The notes under the pieces are model-generated. The model made no database searches. It was not told the origin of the DNA and was given only the letters and a program-made list of their open reading frames with translations. The position numbers were made by a program, and so were the translations under genes. Shown here piece by piece: positions 14,461 to 23,000 of a DNA stretch of 43,255 bases (position 1 is the stretch's first letter; each line of letters opens with the position of its first letter). The DNA comes from QHCF01 sp003244275 (GTDB lineage Bacteria > Actinomycetota > Acidimicrobiia > Acidimicrobiales > QHCF01). The DNA is taken from positions 1 through 43,255 of the forward strand of contig DAIROT010000014.1 in the NCBI GenBank assembly GCA_036806345.1. Direction: 5' to 3'.

Positions 14461-15018
14461 ATGCATAGGAAGGTCACAAGAGCAGGGTCGGCGGGCGCCA
14501 TGGCGGCCTTGGCTTTGGGGTTGGCGGCCTGTTCCAGCCCAACCGCCACGGGGGTGATCCACTTGCCCCCGAGGACGACAACGACGCTGGCCCCCACAAC
14601 TACCACCACGCCACAGCAAGCAGTGATCACCGGCTATGTAGCAGCGGAAACGGCGTTCGGAAACGCCAGTTTGGCGATGAACGCCAGTGATCCGGCCTTG
14701 GTTGCGACCAGCGTCGATCCGGCACTGAGCCAGAACCGGGCACTTCTGACAGTAGAGAAGGGGACGGGAGTAACCGTTCGGGGACACCAGGACTTGGGCC
14801 AGCCGGTGGTCGTGGCCTACTCAGCCACCCGTGCGGTCGTACATTCGTGCGAGCCCGGTCCTGGTCTCATTGCCTACGGCCAAGACGGTAAGCCGCTAAC
14901 CACCAGCTTGGGCCAGGCCGCCAATGTTGACGTGACGGCGGTCATGGTGCCAGGTCCGACAGGCACTTGGATGCTTCAGTCCGGCCAAGACAAGGTGGTG
15001 CCCTTGTGCCCCGACTGA
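14461..15018 (+). CDS. lipoprotein with NTF2-like C-terminal domain
   Basis: A 185-aa secreted lipoprotein. A basic N-terminus and hydrophobic stretch end in the lipobox LAAC (MAALALGLAACSS), followed by a Thr/Pro-rich tether and a compact domain (AVITGYVAAETAFGNASLAM ... VRGHQDLGQPVVVAYSATRAVVHSC ... VMVPGPTGTWMLQSGQ) that resembles NTF2-like lipoproteins. Two C-terminal cysteines could pair. It probably faces the outside of the membrane beside the pilus machine. ATG 14461 is preferred for spacing to GGAAGGG; ATG 14455 is possible. Confidence 0.65.
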   Translation: MHRKVTRAGSAGAMAALALGLAACSSPTATGVIHLPPRTTTTLAPTTTTTPQQAVITGYVAAETAFGNASLAMNASDPALVATSVDPALSQNRALLTVEKGTGVTVRGHQDLGQPVVVAYSATRAVVHSCEPGPGLIAYGQDGKPLTTSLGQAANVDVTAVMVPGPTGTWMLQSGQDKVVPLCPD

Positions 15019-15977
15019 GGCGATTGACAGCTACTGGCTTGATCGCGTGTGGGCTGTTGGTAACCACCGCCGCTCCTGCTTGGGCGTATGTAACAGGAGT
15101 AAGTGCCTCAGGCAGCGTTAACTACAACCCGTCGGGTGTCGGAGCCTCGGTCAACGTCCTCAGTGGGTCACCCGGGGGTGGGGGACGTGCGGCGGCCGCC
15201 AACTCCGGCAGTGGCAACCACAGTTCGGGTGGCGGTGGGTCGGGGCACAGCAGCGGGGGAGGGGGAGGACCTACAGGCCCCCCGCCGTACATCTATCTCC
15301 CGACGGGGCTTGTCCCTGGCCCCAACGGTCAACAGGGGCTGTACGCCGTGGTCAATCCCAATAACACCTCGGGCGCCAACACGGCCGCCTGTGGCGGCAC
15401 AGCGTTTTGTTTCGTGCCTATGGGGGGGCCGACGCCGGCGGCGGCCAAGGGCCCAACCGGGCCACCGCCGCCCTCGCCGGGCCAACTGGCCCTCCAGGCC
15501 GCCAACCAGCTCAACCTGGTGGCGCCAAGCATCCAGACGAGCCCGAACACCCTGGACGGTCACTCTCCGGATACTCCGGTCAACTTCCTCACCTGGTTGT
15601 GGCTCGGTGGCGGCTTGTCACCGCAGTCAGTGACTGCTTCGGCGGGAGGAGTATCGGCCACCACTACGGCCACACCTACCAGCCAGGTGAGCTTCGAGAT
15701 GGGCGACGGCGGCTCGGTGTCGTGTAACGGCCCGGGGACACCTTGGTCGCTGGCCGTGGACCCGACTGGAGGAGGAGCTGACCCGTCGGGCTGTGCATAT
15801 ACCTACCACCAGTCAACTGACGGCCGAGGCCCTTACACGGTCACCGCCACCGTGGGCTACACGGTGAGCTGGACCAGCAATGTGGGTCAGAGCGGGACGT
15901 TGCCAGGTCTCACGGGCAGGTCATCGGCAGCGCTCAACGTCGATCAGATCGAATCCGTCATCACCAGGAGCAGCTGA
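15006..15977 (+). CDS. secreted beta-sandwich (PKD-like) protein of the pilus operon
   Basis: A 323-aa exported protein. The GTG at 15006 overlaps the lipoprotein stop and gives a textbook signal peptide (LTATGLIACGLLVTTAAPAWA). Next comes a Gly/Ser-rich low-complexity stretch (about residues 50-85), a Pro-rich linker, and a C-terminal domain with LTWLWLGGGL, VSFEMGDGGSVSCNGPG, CAYTYHQS and GPYTVTATVGYTVSW. The pattern of a MGDG turn followed by YTY and YTVTATV strands is typical of PKD-like folds. It may decorate the cell surface or pilus base. The function is inferred from position only. Confidence 0.6.
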   Translation: MPRLRRLTATGLIACGLLVTTAAPAWAYVTGVSASGSVNYNPSGVGASVNVLSGSPGGGGRAAAANSGSGNHSSGGGGSGHSSGGGGGPTGPPPYIYLPTGLVPGPNGQQGLYAVVNPNNTSGANTAACGGTAFCFVPMGGPTPAAAKGPTGPPPPSPGQLALQAANQLNLVAPSIQTSPNTLDGHSPDTPVNFLTWLWLGGGLSPQSVTASAGGVSATTTATPTSQVSFEMGDGGSVSCNGPGTPWSLAVDPTGGGADPSGCAYTYHQSTDGRGPYTVTATVGYTVSWTSNVGQSGTLPGLTGRSSAALNVDQIESVITRSS

Positions 15978-16828
15978 TGCAGGTTGATCCCAGCGCTGCT
16001 CTGATGGCCCTGGCGGGCGGCTTGGTCGGGGCCGGGCTGGGGGTACTGGTCGTGCCTTTTCGGCTCCGCAGGCCAGGGCCGCCGGCCCGGAGGGCCCTAC
16101 CGTCTCGGGTAGTGGTGGTACGAGCAGCCGCTGGGATCGTGCTTGGCACCGTCGTTGGTTGGGTCACCGGGTGGCCGGCGGCCGGGCTCGCCGCCGCTGC
16201 CGCTGTAAGCCTGCTGCCCGGCCTGTTCTCGGGGCCGTCTCAGGCCGACGTGGTAGCCAAACTGGAAGCCATAGCGGTCTGGACCGAGCAGTTGCGCGAC
16301 ACCATGATGGTGTCCAAGGGCCTGGCCGAGGCATTACAGGTTACGGCGCGAGTGAACAGCGGCCCCCTTGAAGGCCCCCTGGGGCGAATGTCAGTGGCCG
16401 TGAAGGTGGGCGTACGCCCGGCTGATGCCCTGCGGACCCTGGCCACGGAGTTGGCCGATCCGACCGCCGACATGGTCATCGCCCCGCTGGTCATGTCAGC
16501 CGAGCGAGATGCTTCGCAGATATCCGGAGCACTGGACGCACTGGCCAAAGAAGCGCGCCGGGAGGCATCGCAACGCCGAGAGGTGGACGCCAGTAGAGCT
16601 TCGGCTCGCTCCGAGATGCGCACGGTGGCTATTGGCTCGGTGGCCTTCATGGGTGCCTTCTGGTTGGTGGGTCGCTCCACACCGCTGCTGACCTGGTACT
16701 CGACGATGGCCGGCCAGCTGGTGCTTGGGTTGGTCTTCATTCTTATGGCCACCGGCATCTGGTTGATGGCCCGCCTGGTCCGGCCCCGTGGCGCCGAGAG
16801 GATCGCCCTGATGGAGGCTGAACGATGA
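15977..16828 (+). CDS. tadB: TadB-like type II secretion system F-domain protein
   Basis: A 283-aa inner-membrane platform protein. Two N-terminal membrane helices (residues 8-28 and about 45-85) are followed by a cytoplasmic T2SSF domain (LEAIAVWTEQLRDTMMVSKGLAEALQ ... LATELADPTADMVIAPLVMSAERDASQISGALDALAKEARRE) and two C-terminal helices (VAFMGAFWLVG, LVLGLVFILMATGIWLMARL). TadB and TadC form the membrane platform that works with TadA. It starts at a TGATG overlap with the secreted protein gene and ends in an ATGA overlap with tadC. Confidence 0.85.
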   Translation: MQVDPSAALMALAGGLVGAGLGVLVVPFRLRRPGPPARRALPSRVVVVRAAAGIVLGTVVGWVTGWPAAGLAAAAAVSLLPGLFSGPSQADVVAKLEAIAVWTEQLRDTMMVSKGLAEALQVTARVNSGPLEGPLGRMSVAVKVGVRPADALRTLATELADPTADMVIAPLVMSAERDASQISGALDALAKEARREASQRREVDASRASARSEMRTVAIGSVAFMGAFWLVGRSTPLLTWYSTMAGQLVLGLVFILMATGIWLMARLVRPRGAERIALMEAER

Positions 16829-17697
16829 TTTGGTTCGTTGTTTGTGGCGCCCTGGCCGGGGTGGGGTTGGCCGTGCTGGCTGCCACGGTGATCCCGGTAC
16901 GACCCACCCTGGGCGCTCAGCTGGCTCGGCTGGAGGGCCGCCCCGTTGGTCCTCCGGCCAATCTTCCGGTAGTCGCCGGCGCTTGGCTCATGAAGGTCGT
17001 CGAGCGCCTGGGCCGACGCAATTCGTTGGCCGCCGACTTGGCCATCTGCGACCTGGAGCCAACTGCCTGGGGAGCCAGGTTGGCCAGCAACGCGGTTGTG
17101 TTGGGCGGGTTCGGGCTGTTTGCCTGGCTGGTAGCCGAGGCCGTGGGGTTGCATCCCGCCCCGTCGGCCGGAATCCTCGGTGTGCTGGCAATGGCCGTGT
17201 TTGGCGCTCTGGGCACGGCCACCTCGCTGTGGGGGGAGGCAGCCAAGCGCAGGGCGCACTTCGGTCGGGTAGTAACAGTTTGGCTGCGCCTCACCAACCT
17301 GGCCATGGCCGCCGGCGTGGGCCTGGAGGAAGCCACCCAGCAGGCCGCCCAGATCGGCTCGGACTGGGTCCTGGTCTGGATCGGAGAGGTCCTGGCCGAG
17401 GCCGGCATGAATGCCGTGACCATGTGGACGGCGCTGGAGGACCTCGGCCGCCGCCTCGAGGTTCCCATCCTGGGCCAGGTGGCCGCCAGCTTGGAACTGG
17501 CCGGTACCGAAGGGGCCCGGGCTCGCTTGTCGATGCAGGCCCTGGCGGCCTCCTCACGAGATGCCGAGTTGGCGGCCGCCCGAGCTGAGGCCAATCGGGT
17601 CAGTCAGCGTCTGTTCGCCCCCGGCATCGTCGTGGTGCTGGCATACATGATCTATTTGGGAGCGCCTGCCGTGCACCAGCTGTCAGGCGCCCTGTGA
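16825..17697 (+). CDS. tadC: TadC-like type II secretion system F-domain protein
   Basis: A 290-aa partner of TadB. It has an N-terminal helix (VVCGALAGVGLAVLAATV), two central helices (VVLGGFGLFAWLVAEAVG, GILGVLAMAVFGALG), an F domain (VWLRLTNLAMAAGVGLEEATQQAAQIG ... LGQVAASLELAGTEGARARLSMQALAASSRDAELAAARAEANR) and a C-terminal helix (APGIVVVLAYMIYLG). The ATG is coupled to tadB by a 4-nt overlap. The paired F-domain proteins next to TadA are diagnostic for a Tad-type machine. Confidence 0.82.
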   Translation: MIWFVVCGALAGVGLAVLAATVIPVRPTLGAQLARLEGRPVGPPANLPVVAGAWLMKVVERLGRRNSLAADLAICDLEPTAWGARLASNAVVLGGFGLFAWLVAEAVGLHPAPSAGILGVLAMAVFGALGTATSLWGEAAKRRAHFGRVVTVWLRLTNLAMAAGVGLEEATQQAAQIGSDWVLVWIGEVLAEAGMNAVTMWTALEDLGRRLEVPILGQVAASLELAGTEGARARLSMQALAASSRDAELAAARAEANRVSQRLFAPGIVVVLAYMIYLGAPAVHQLSGAL

Positions 17698-17771
17698 AGT
17701 CGTGGTCGACCAGAAACCCGTTCGGGTCGCACGGACCAACCAAACAAGGAACGGGGACAAAGGAGTATCCG

Positions 17772-17996
17772 ATGTTGGCTGTGAGGTGCTTGTTGGCGTG
17801 GGAGACGACAAAGGGCTGGGTGGTGCAGCGGGCCAAGGCTGCCCACCAAGACGAGCGGGGCCTGGTCCAGTCGCCCTGGGTGATCCTGACTGGCCTGGCG
17901 GTCATCGCCGCCATCCTCATCGGCGGACTGATCTTCAACGCCTTGGAGAGCCACACCCGCAACATTGTCAACCACATCAACGGGGCGGGCTCGTAG
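17772..17996 (+). CDS. Flp-type pilin-like small protein (atypical)
   Basis: A 74-aa protein in the pilin position after tadC. The ATG at 17772 has a strong AAAGGAG, while a GTG at 17694 overlapping the tadC stop would add 26 residues. The sequence ends its basic leader with DERG and then has one long helix (WVILTGLAVIAAILIGGLIF) and a short tail. Flp pilins have Glu at +5 and Tyr at +6 after the cleavage glycine; here these positions read Pro and Trp (G/LVQSPW). It may thus be an unusual pilin or a pilin-like accessory protein. No prepilin peptidase gene is visible in the window. Confidence 0.6.
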   Translation: MLAVRCLLAWETTKGWVVQRAKAAHQDERGLVQSPWVILTGLAVIAAILIGGLIFNALESHTRNIVNHINGAGS

Positions 17997-18004
17997 GAGA
18001 CGCC

Positions 18005-18403
18005 ACGCCGGCACCGCCCGGCCGGCGTGGAGCGGGGGAGGCCGGGAACGCGTCCGCCGAGCTGGTCTTCGTGTTCCCGGCCGTGTTCGTGGCGCTGTGG
18101 CTGATCATCCAGCTGGCCATGTGGGCCATGGCCGCCCAAGCCGTTCAGGCGGCTGCGGCGGCCGGCGGCCAGTCGGTGCGAGCATTCGGGGGCGACGCCA
18201 CGCAGGCCCACGGCGCGGCCCAGGCGGCCCTGGGTGGCCTGGGCGGGAACATGGTGACTGACACCAAGGTGGCCGTGGGTACGTCCGGAGCGGAGACGTT
18301 GGTGCAGGTCTCTGGCCACGTGGCCACCGTGGTCCCGTTCTTCACGGTTTCCGTCACCGGCAAGAGCCAGGCCCCTGCCCAGCAGTACCGGGTCTCGGGT
18401 TGA
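18005..18403 (+). CDS. TadE-like minor pilin (no standard start codon)
   Basis: The frame encodes a classic TadE-like segment: AGNASAELVFVFPAVFVALWLIIQLAMWAMA, with Glu at +5 after the putative cleavage glycine, then AAAAAGGQSVRAFGG and a beta-rich tail. No ATG, GTG or TTG exists in frame near the expected start; internal GTGs would delete the conserved Glu. Candidates are ACG at 18005, 5 nt after AGGAG, or GTA at 17993, overlapping the previous stop. I use ACG as a working start. An indel in the assembly is the main alternative. It is coupled downstream by TTGA. Confidence 0.6.
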   Translation, partial: TPAPPGRRGAGEAGNASAELVFVFPAVFVALWLIIQLAMWAMAAQAVQAAAAAGGQSVRAFGGDATQAHGAAQAALGGLGGNMVTDTKVAVGTSGAETLVQVSGHVATVVPFFTVSVTGKSQAPAQQYRVSG

Positions 18404-18828
18404 GTGAGATTATGCCGCCGGAATATGGGCACCGCGGCGAGGAAGGCCAGGTCCTGGCTTCGGCTCTGTTCGCCATCACGCTGCTGGTCGGCTTCATCGC
18501 CGCCACTGTGACCATGGGCCAGCTTCTCTACGCCAAGGGCCAGGTCACCGACGCGGCCCGCAACGCGGCCCAGGCGGCGGCCATCGTGGCGACGTCATCC
18601 CAGGCGCAGCCCCAGGCCCTCCAGACGGCCACCGGAACCCTTGGCCCGGCCCGTTGCCGAGTGCTCAATGTCGCAGTAGACACAGCCGCGTTCGCGCCGG
18701 GCGGCTCGGTGGGGGTCAAGGTGTCCTGCAACGTCGGTCTCATCGACAACGGCCTGATCGGCGTGCCCGGATCGGTCACGCTGACCGGCTCGGGCCGGGC
18801 CCCCATGGAGAGCTATCGCCGTGGTTGA
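18400..18828 (+). CDS. TadE/TadG-like pilus protein
   Basis: A 142-aa protein from the TTG at 18400, which overlaps the preceding stop as TTGA. It has a short charged N-terminus (HRGEEGQ), a membrane helix (VLASALFAITLLVGFIAATV), a helix with LLYAKGQVTDAARNAAQAAA typical of TadE-family proteins, and a small beta domain containing two cysteines (about residues 86 and 109). It is probably a pilus-tip or anchor subunit exported through the same route as the pilin. Confidence 0.7.
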   Translation: MSEIMPPEYGHRGEEGQVLASALFAITLLVGFIAATVTMGQLLYAKGQVTDAARNAAQAAAIVATSSQAQPQALQTATGTLGPARCRVLNVAVDTAAFAPGGSVGVKVSCNVGLIDNGLIGVPGSVTLTGSGRAPMESYRRG

Positions 18829-19258
18829 CGCCATCCGCCGAGCCGCGGCCGCCAGGCATAGAGACGAAGCAGGGGTGTTCACCGCCATGGTGGCCGTCCT
18901 GGCCACGGCTTTGTTCTTGCTGGTCGGGGTGGTGGTTGACGGCGGGCGCGCCATTGCCGCCCACGAGCAGGCCACCGCCGAGGGCGAGCAGGCGGCTCGG
19001 GCCGGGGCCGATGCTTTGTCCCGCCCGTCATTGCACACTGGCCCGATCGTCCCTGATGCCTCCGCAGGGGTAGCGGCCGCTGAGGCTTACATGGTCCAGG
19101 CCGGCCACCCCGGGATCACTTCGGTGAGTGGGAACATGGTCAATGTCCGGGTGTCGTCATACCCGGTACCCACCACGTTGATGGGGCTCCTGGGGTTCAG
19201 CGCCCTGAGCGTGGGCGGGCAGGGTTCGGCCCAGGCGGTGACCCGGTATGGACGCTGA
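18821..19258 (+). CDS. TadG-like pilus assembly protein
   Basis: A 145-aa protein beginning at a GTG that overlaps the upstream stop. The segment RDEAGVFTAMVAVLATALFLLVGVVVDGGRAIAAHEQA matches the actinobacterial 'helicopter/TadG-related' signature, in which a helix ending VVDGGRA precedes an amphipathic helix (AEGEQAARAGADALS). The rest is a small extracytoplasmic domain with an LLGFSALSVGGQGSAQA motif common to these proteins. It is the third TadE/G-like subunit in a row, as is usual for actinobacterial tad loci. Confidence 0.72.
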   Translation: MVDAIRRAAAARHRDEAGVFTAMVAVLATALFLLVGVVVDGGRAIAAHEQATAEGEQAARAGADALSRPSLHTGPIVPDASAGVAAAEAYMVQAGHPGITSVSGNMVNVRVSSYPVPTTLMGLLGFSALSVGGQGSAQAVTRYGR

Positions 19259-20015
19259 GCACCTAACGAGATCGATCACGACGCCGACTGCGAGGTGCTC
19301 CCCGTGCCGTCCCGATGACGTCGCGCTGCATCGTCGAGCGGCTCAAGTGGTGGCCAGCTCCACCCTGGCCGACGAGCGGATGCTGCGCTGTGGGTTCTGG
19401 TGGTTACGGCCACGGCTGTTGGCGGCCTACACGATGCTGTGTTGCCGTTGGGGATGGGCTTGGACCGATGACCGGGCGGAGGCGGTGGCTATCTTGCATC
19501 CCCCGAAACGAGCGCGACGAGCGAAGGTAGCCTGCCCCGTCGCCCAGAGGTTGCCCTATGCGGCGCTGCTCCTGGTGGTAATGGTTGCGGCAGCCATGCC
19601 GGCTTTCCTGGTCCTGGGCGTGATGGACGTGGCAATCAGCCTGCTGGCGACTCCGTTGGTTGGTGAGGTGACCATGTTGGCAGTGGTACTGGGGGTCGTA
19701 GCCTTCGGCGGCCTGGCCCAGGTCGGCTGTAGGCGACTGGCCAGGACTAAACCACCAGATGCCTATCTCATCTCTAATTTTGCCCGGGCCACGCAGGCCG
19801 AGCCGGGGAGGGGATCGCTGCTGTTGCGAGCACTGTCCCACCACGCCGACGAGCGCTCGCTGACCTTAGCCCTGCACGCCGGACCAACCAGGTTGGTGAG
19901 GTACTACCAAGAACATGGGTTCGTCGTCACCGGCCAGGCCCGGATGCCGTGGGGCGAGACCACCCATCTCATGATCCGCACGTCGGCAGAGACCCAGCTA
20001 GGAGGCACAAGTTGA
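19248..20015 (+). CDS. membrane-anchored GNAT-like protein
   Basis: A 255-aa protein. An N-terminal cytoplasmic region with several Cys and Trp residues (about 1-95) is followed by two membrane helices (about residues 103-130 and 133-160, YAALLLVVMVAAAMPAFLVLG and VTMLAVVLGVVAFGG). The C-terminal part resembles the end of a GCN5-related acyltransferase: LISNFARATQAEPGRGSLLLRAL, LALHAGPTRLVRYYQEHGFVVTG and ETTHLMIR. The YYQEHGF box is the classical acetyl-CoA-binding end motif. It might acylate a pilus or envelope component. The ATG overlaps the previous stop by 11 nt. Confidence 0.6.
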   Translation: MDAEHLTRSITTPTARCSPCRPDDVALHRRAAQVVASSTLADERMLRCGFWWLRPRLLAAYTMLCCRWGWAWTDDRAEAVAILHPPKRARRAKVACPVAQRLPYAALLLVVMVAAAMPAFLVLGVMDVAISLLATPLVGEVTMLAVVLGVVAFGGLAQVGCRRLARTKPPDAYLISNFARATQAEPGRGSLLLRALSHHADERSLTLALHAGPTRLVRYYQEHGFVVTGQARMPWGETTHLMIRTSAETQLGGTS

Positions 20016-23000
20016 ATCGGACTCGGCTACTACTTCGAGCCGCGGCAGGCGCGAGCGGACTTGGCGGTCTGTTGCTCGGGCTGCCGGCGCTGTTGTTGGC
20101 CTTTGTGGGCAACCCGCTGCCCCGGCACGTGGCCACCTGGTCCCAGGTGCAGCTGGCATTCGAGTCAGGCAACATCGACGAACAGACGATCCTGCGGGCC
20201 ATTGCCCTGATCGCCTGGTGCGTCTGGGCTTGGCTGCTTCGCTCGGCCGCCGGCGAGGGCCGAGAGGCGATTCAGGCCTACCGAGCCGGACGCCCCATGG
20301 GCGGCCATCGCATAGTGATGGGCCGTTTGGTGGTGCCGATATTCACCGCCGCTTTTATCCTCCTCGGCCGGGCCCCCACGCCCAGCTTTGCCGCTCCACT
20401 GCCGGCGGTAGCCACAGCCCCTGTAGTTGCCGTGACCCCGGCCATGGCAGGCCAGCACCTGGGCGTGGTTGTGGCGCCGGGGGACACGCTTACGAGCATC
20501 GCCACCCGGGTGCTGGGGTCGCCGGATCGAGCCCCCCAGCTGTTCCAGGTGAACCGCGGCGTGCTCCAGGCCGACGGCGGTCGGCTGAGCGATCCCGGTG
20601 AGCTGACGCCAGGATGGCGCCTGGCGCTGCCAGTGAGCAATGGGATCATCCCCGACCCGCAAGTGGCGAACGCTGATTACGTGTCCGCCCCGGCAGCGCC
20701 AGGTGACGAGGTGTTGGCCCATCACGTGGTGCTCAAGGATGAGTGCCTGTCGGAAATTGCCGAGCACTACTACCACGACGGCGCCCTGTGGGGGCCAATC
20801 GCCAAGGCCAATCCTGATGTGATCTCCCATCCCAACCTCATTTATCCGGGTCAGGTGTTGGTGATCCCAGCTCTCTCGAACGGGAATCGGGCGGCCACCC
20901 TGCCGGTCCCGAGCACCAACTCCGGTCCACCACCCTCACTCGCCGCCCCGGCCCCGACTTTGCCCAAGGTCCAAAGCGTGGCGCCGGCGGTTCCAAATAG
21001 CACGGCTCAGGGGCCAGGGGTTCACAATGACGCAAAGCAGCCGGCCGGCGATCAGAGAACACCGAGCACGCCCCGGCCCCTCCCATCGACGTCCGCCCCC
21101 CGCAGCGGGGAGTCGGGCCCTGGCAACGGTGCCCAGGCCGCCGGCGCCCATCGGCTCTTGGCCGGGGAAGTGCTCCTGGCCGCCCTGTTGGCCGCCGGGG
21201 TCATCCGTACCCTGATGTTCCTGCGCCGGCGCCAGCAAAGACGTGTCCCCCTGGACCGCCGGCCTCCCCAGCCGGGCCCATTGTTGGTACCGACCGAGGT
21301 GGCGCTACGCAGAGCGGCGGATACTAAGAACCTGGGCCGCCTGGAGGCCGCTCTGGCCGCCTTATCCATTGGGTTGGCCAGTCGGGATGGCGAAGTCGCC
21401 ACCGTGCTGGGGGTGGTGGTCGAGACCGACGGTCGAGTCAAGGTGTGTCTTGGTGCCGCCCAGGACGCCGCCCCCGAGCCGTTCACGGCCCTCGAGGGCG
21501 GCGAGGTGTGGGAACTGGGCCCGGATGCACCCCTGGGCGAGGATCTGGATGAGGCCGAGCCGCTGATGCCGGCCCTGGTGGGCGTGGGCCGCACGGCCAA
21601 GGGCCAGGAGGTGCTGGTCAATCTGGAGGCCTTCGGCTCCATCGCCCTGGTGGGGCCGGGCGGGCCGGCGCTGTTGCGGAGCTGGGTCACTGAGCTGGGG
21701 ACCAAGCCCTGGTCGGAGTGCCTGGAGATAGTGCCGGTGGGCTTCGCCGGCGAGCTGGCCGGACTGGAAAGGGTCCAGCCGGCAGCCACGCTGGAGGCAG
21801 TGTGTCCATCCATGGTGGTCCACGCTCGTCAGGTGACCGAGATGGTCGAGGACGTAGGGGAGACCTCGTTGTTGGCCGCTCGACTCCACGGTTCGGCCGA
21901 CAACTGGGCACCCCAGGTGGTGTGCTGCGCCGAGGCCCCAACCCGCCAGGAATTGGACCCGGTGCGCCTGGCGCTGGCTGACTCGGCCCGTAGCGGAGTG
22001 GTGCTGGCCGCCGCGGGACCCATGAGCGAAGCCGGCCTGGTGCTTGACACATCCACCGACGAGATGGAGGTCGCACCGCTGGGGATGACGGTTCGCCCTC
22101 ATGGTCTGGCGGCGTCAGAAGTAGCCAGCATCGGGGGATTGGTGGACGTGGCGCAGAGCCACGATGACGTCGGCCCGGATGATCCGGCCTATGACACAGA
22201 GGTGAGTCCGACACGAGCGGCGAGAGAGTTGTTGGACCCAGCCGCCTACTTCGACAAGGAAGGCCTGGATGGTGACGCGCCGGCTGACGATGAGTGGGGC
22301 GACTTTGATCTGGCCTCTACGGGCAAGCCCAGCAACGGCCACCGCCAATCGCCCGACCAGGCCGGCTTGGCCGGGCCGGGGAAGCCTGAAGAGCCGACCG
22401 GTTCGGCGCTTGACTCCATGGCCTACGCCCGTGAGCTGGCCGCTGAGGTTCTTGATCTTGAATTTGTGGCCGGCAGGGGGGCAGGGGAACCACCACCCGA
22501 GAAGGCGTCGCCGCCAGAACCAGTCTCGGGAGTGAGCTCCGAGCGTCCTGAGCCGGTGGCCCAGGACGCGGTACGCCAGATCGTGGCGGCGGCAGAGTGC
22601 GAGATCGAGGTCTTGGGACCGGTGGTAGCCGGAGGGCTGGAGGGCAAGGCCAAGGAGATAGCGACCTACCTGGCCCTGCATCCCGAAGGTGTGAAGAAGC
22701 GGGTGTTGATCCAAGCGATGTGGCCTGGCGACGTCCGGTGCTCCGACAAGACCTTCCGCAATATGGTGACCGCCGTGCGGGCGGGACTGGGCAAGGATGG
22801 GTCAGGGGCTCCCTACCTTCCACCGTCGGTGATGAGTACCTACCAGGTGTCCGAGGCCATGGGCACCAACTGGGGTCGGTTCTCCAAGCTGGTGGCCCTG
22901 GCCAAGTGCGGGAACCCCGAGCACACCCAGGATTATCTCCGAGAGGCGCTCAGCTTGGTCAAGGGCGAGCCGTTTGTCGATGCTGGCCCCAAGAGCTTCG

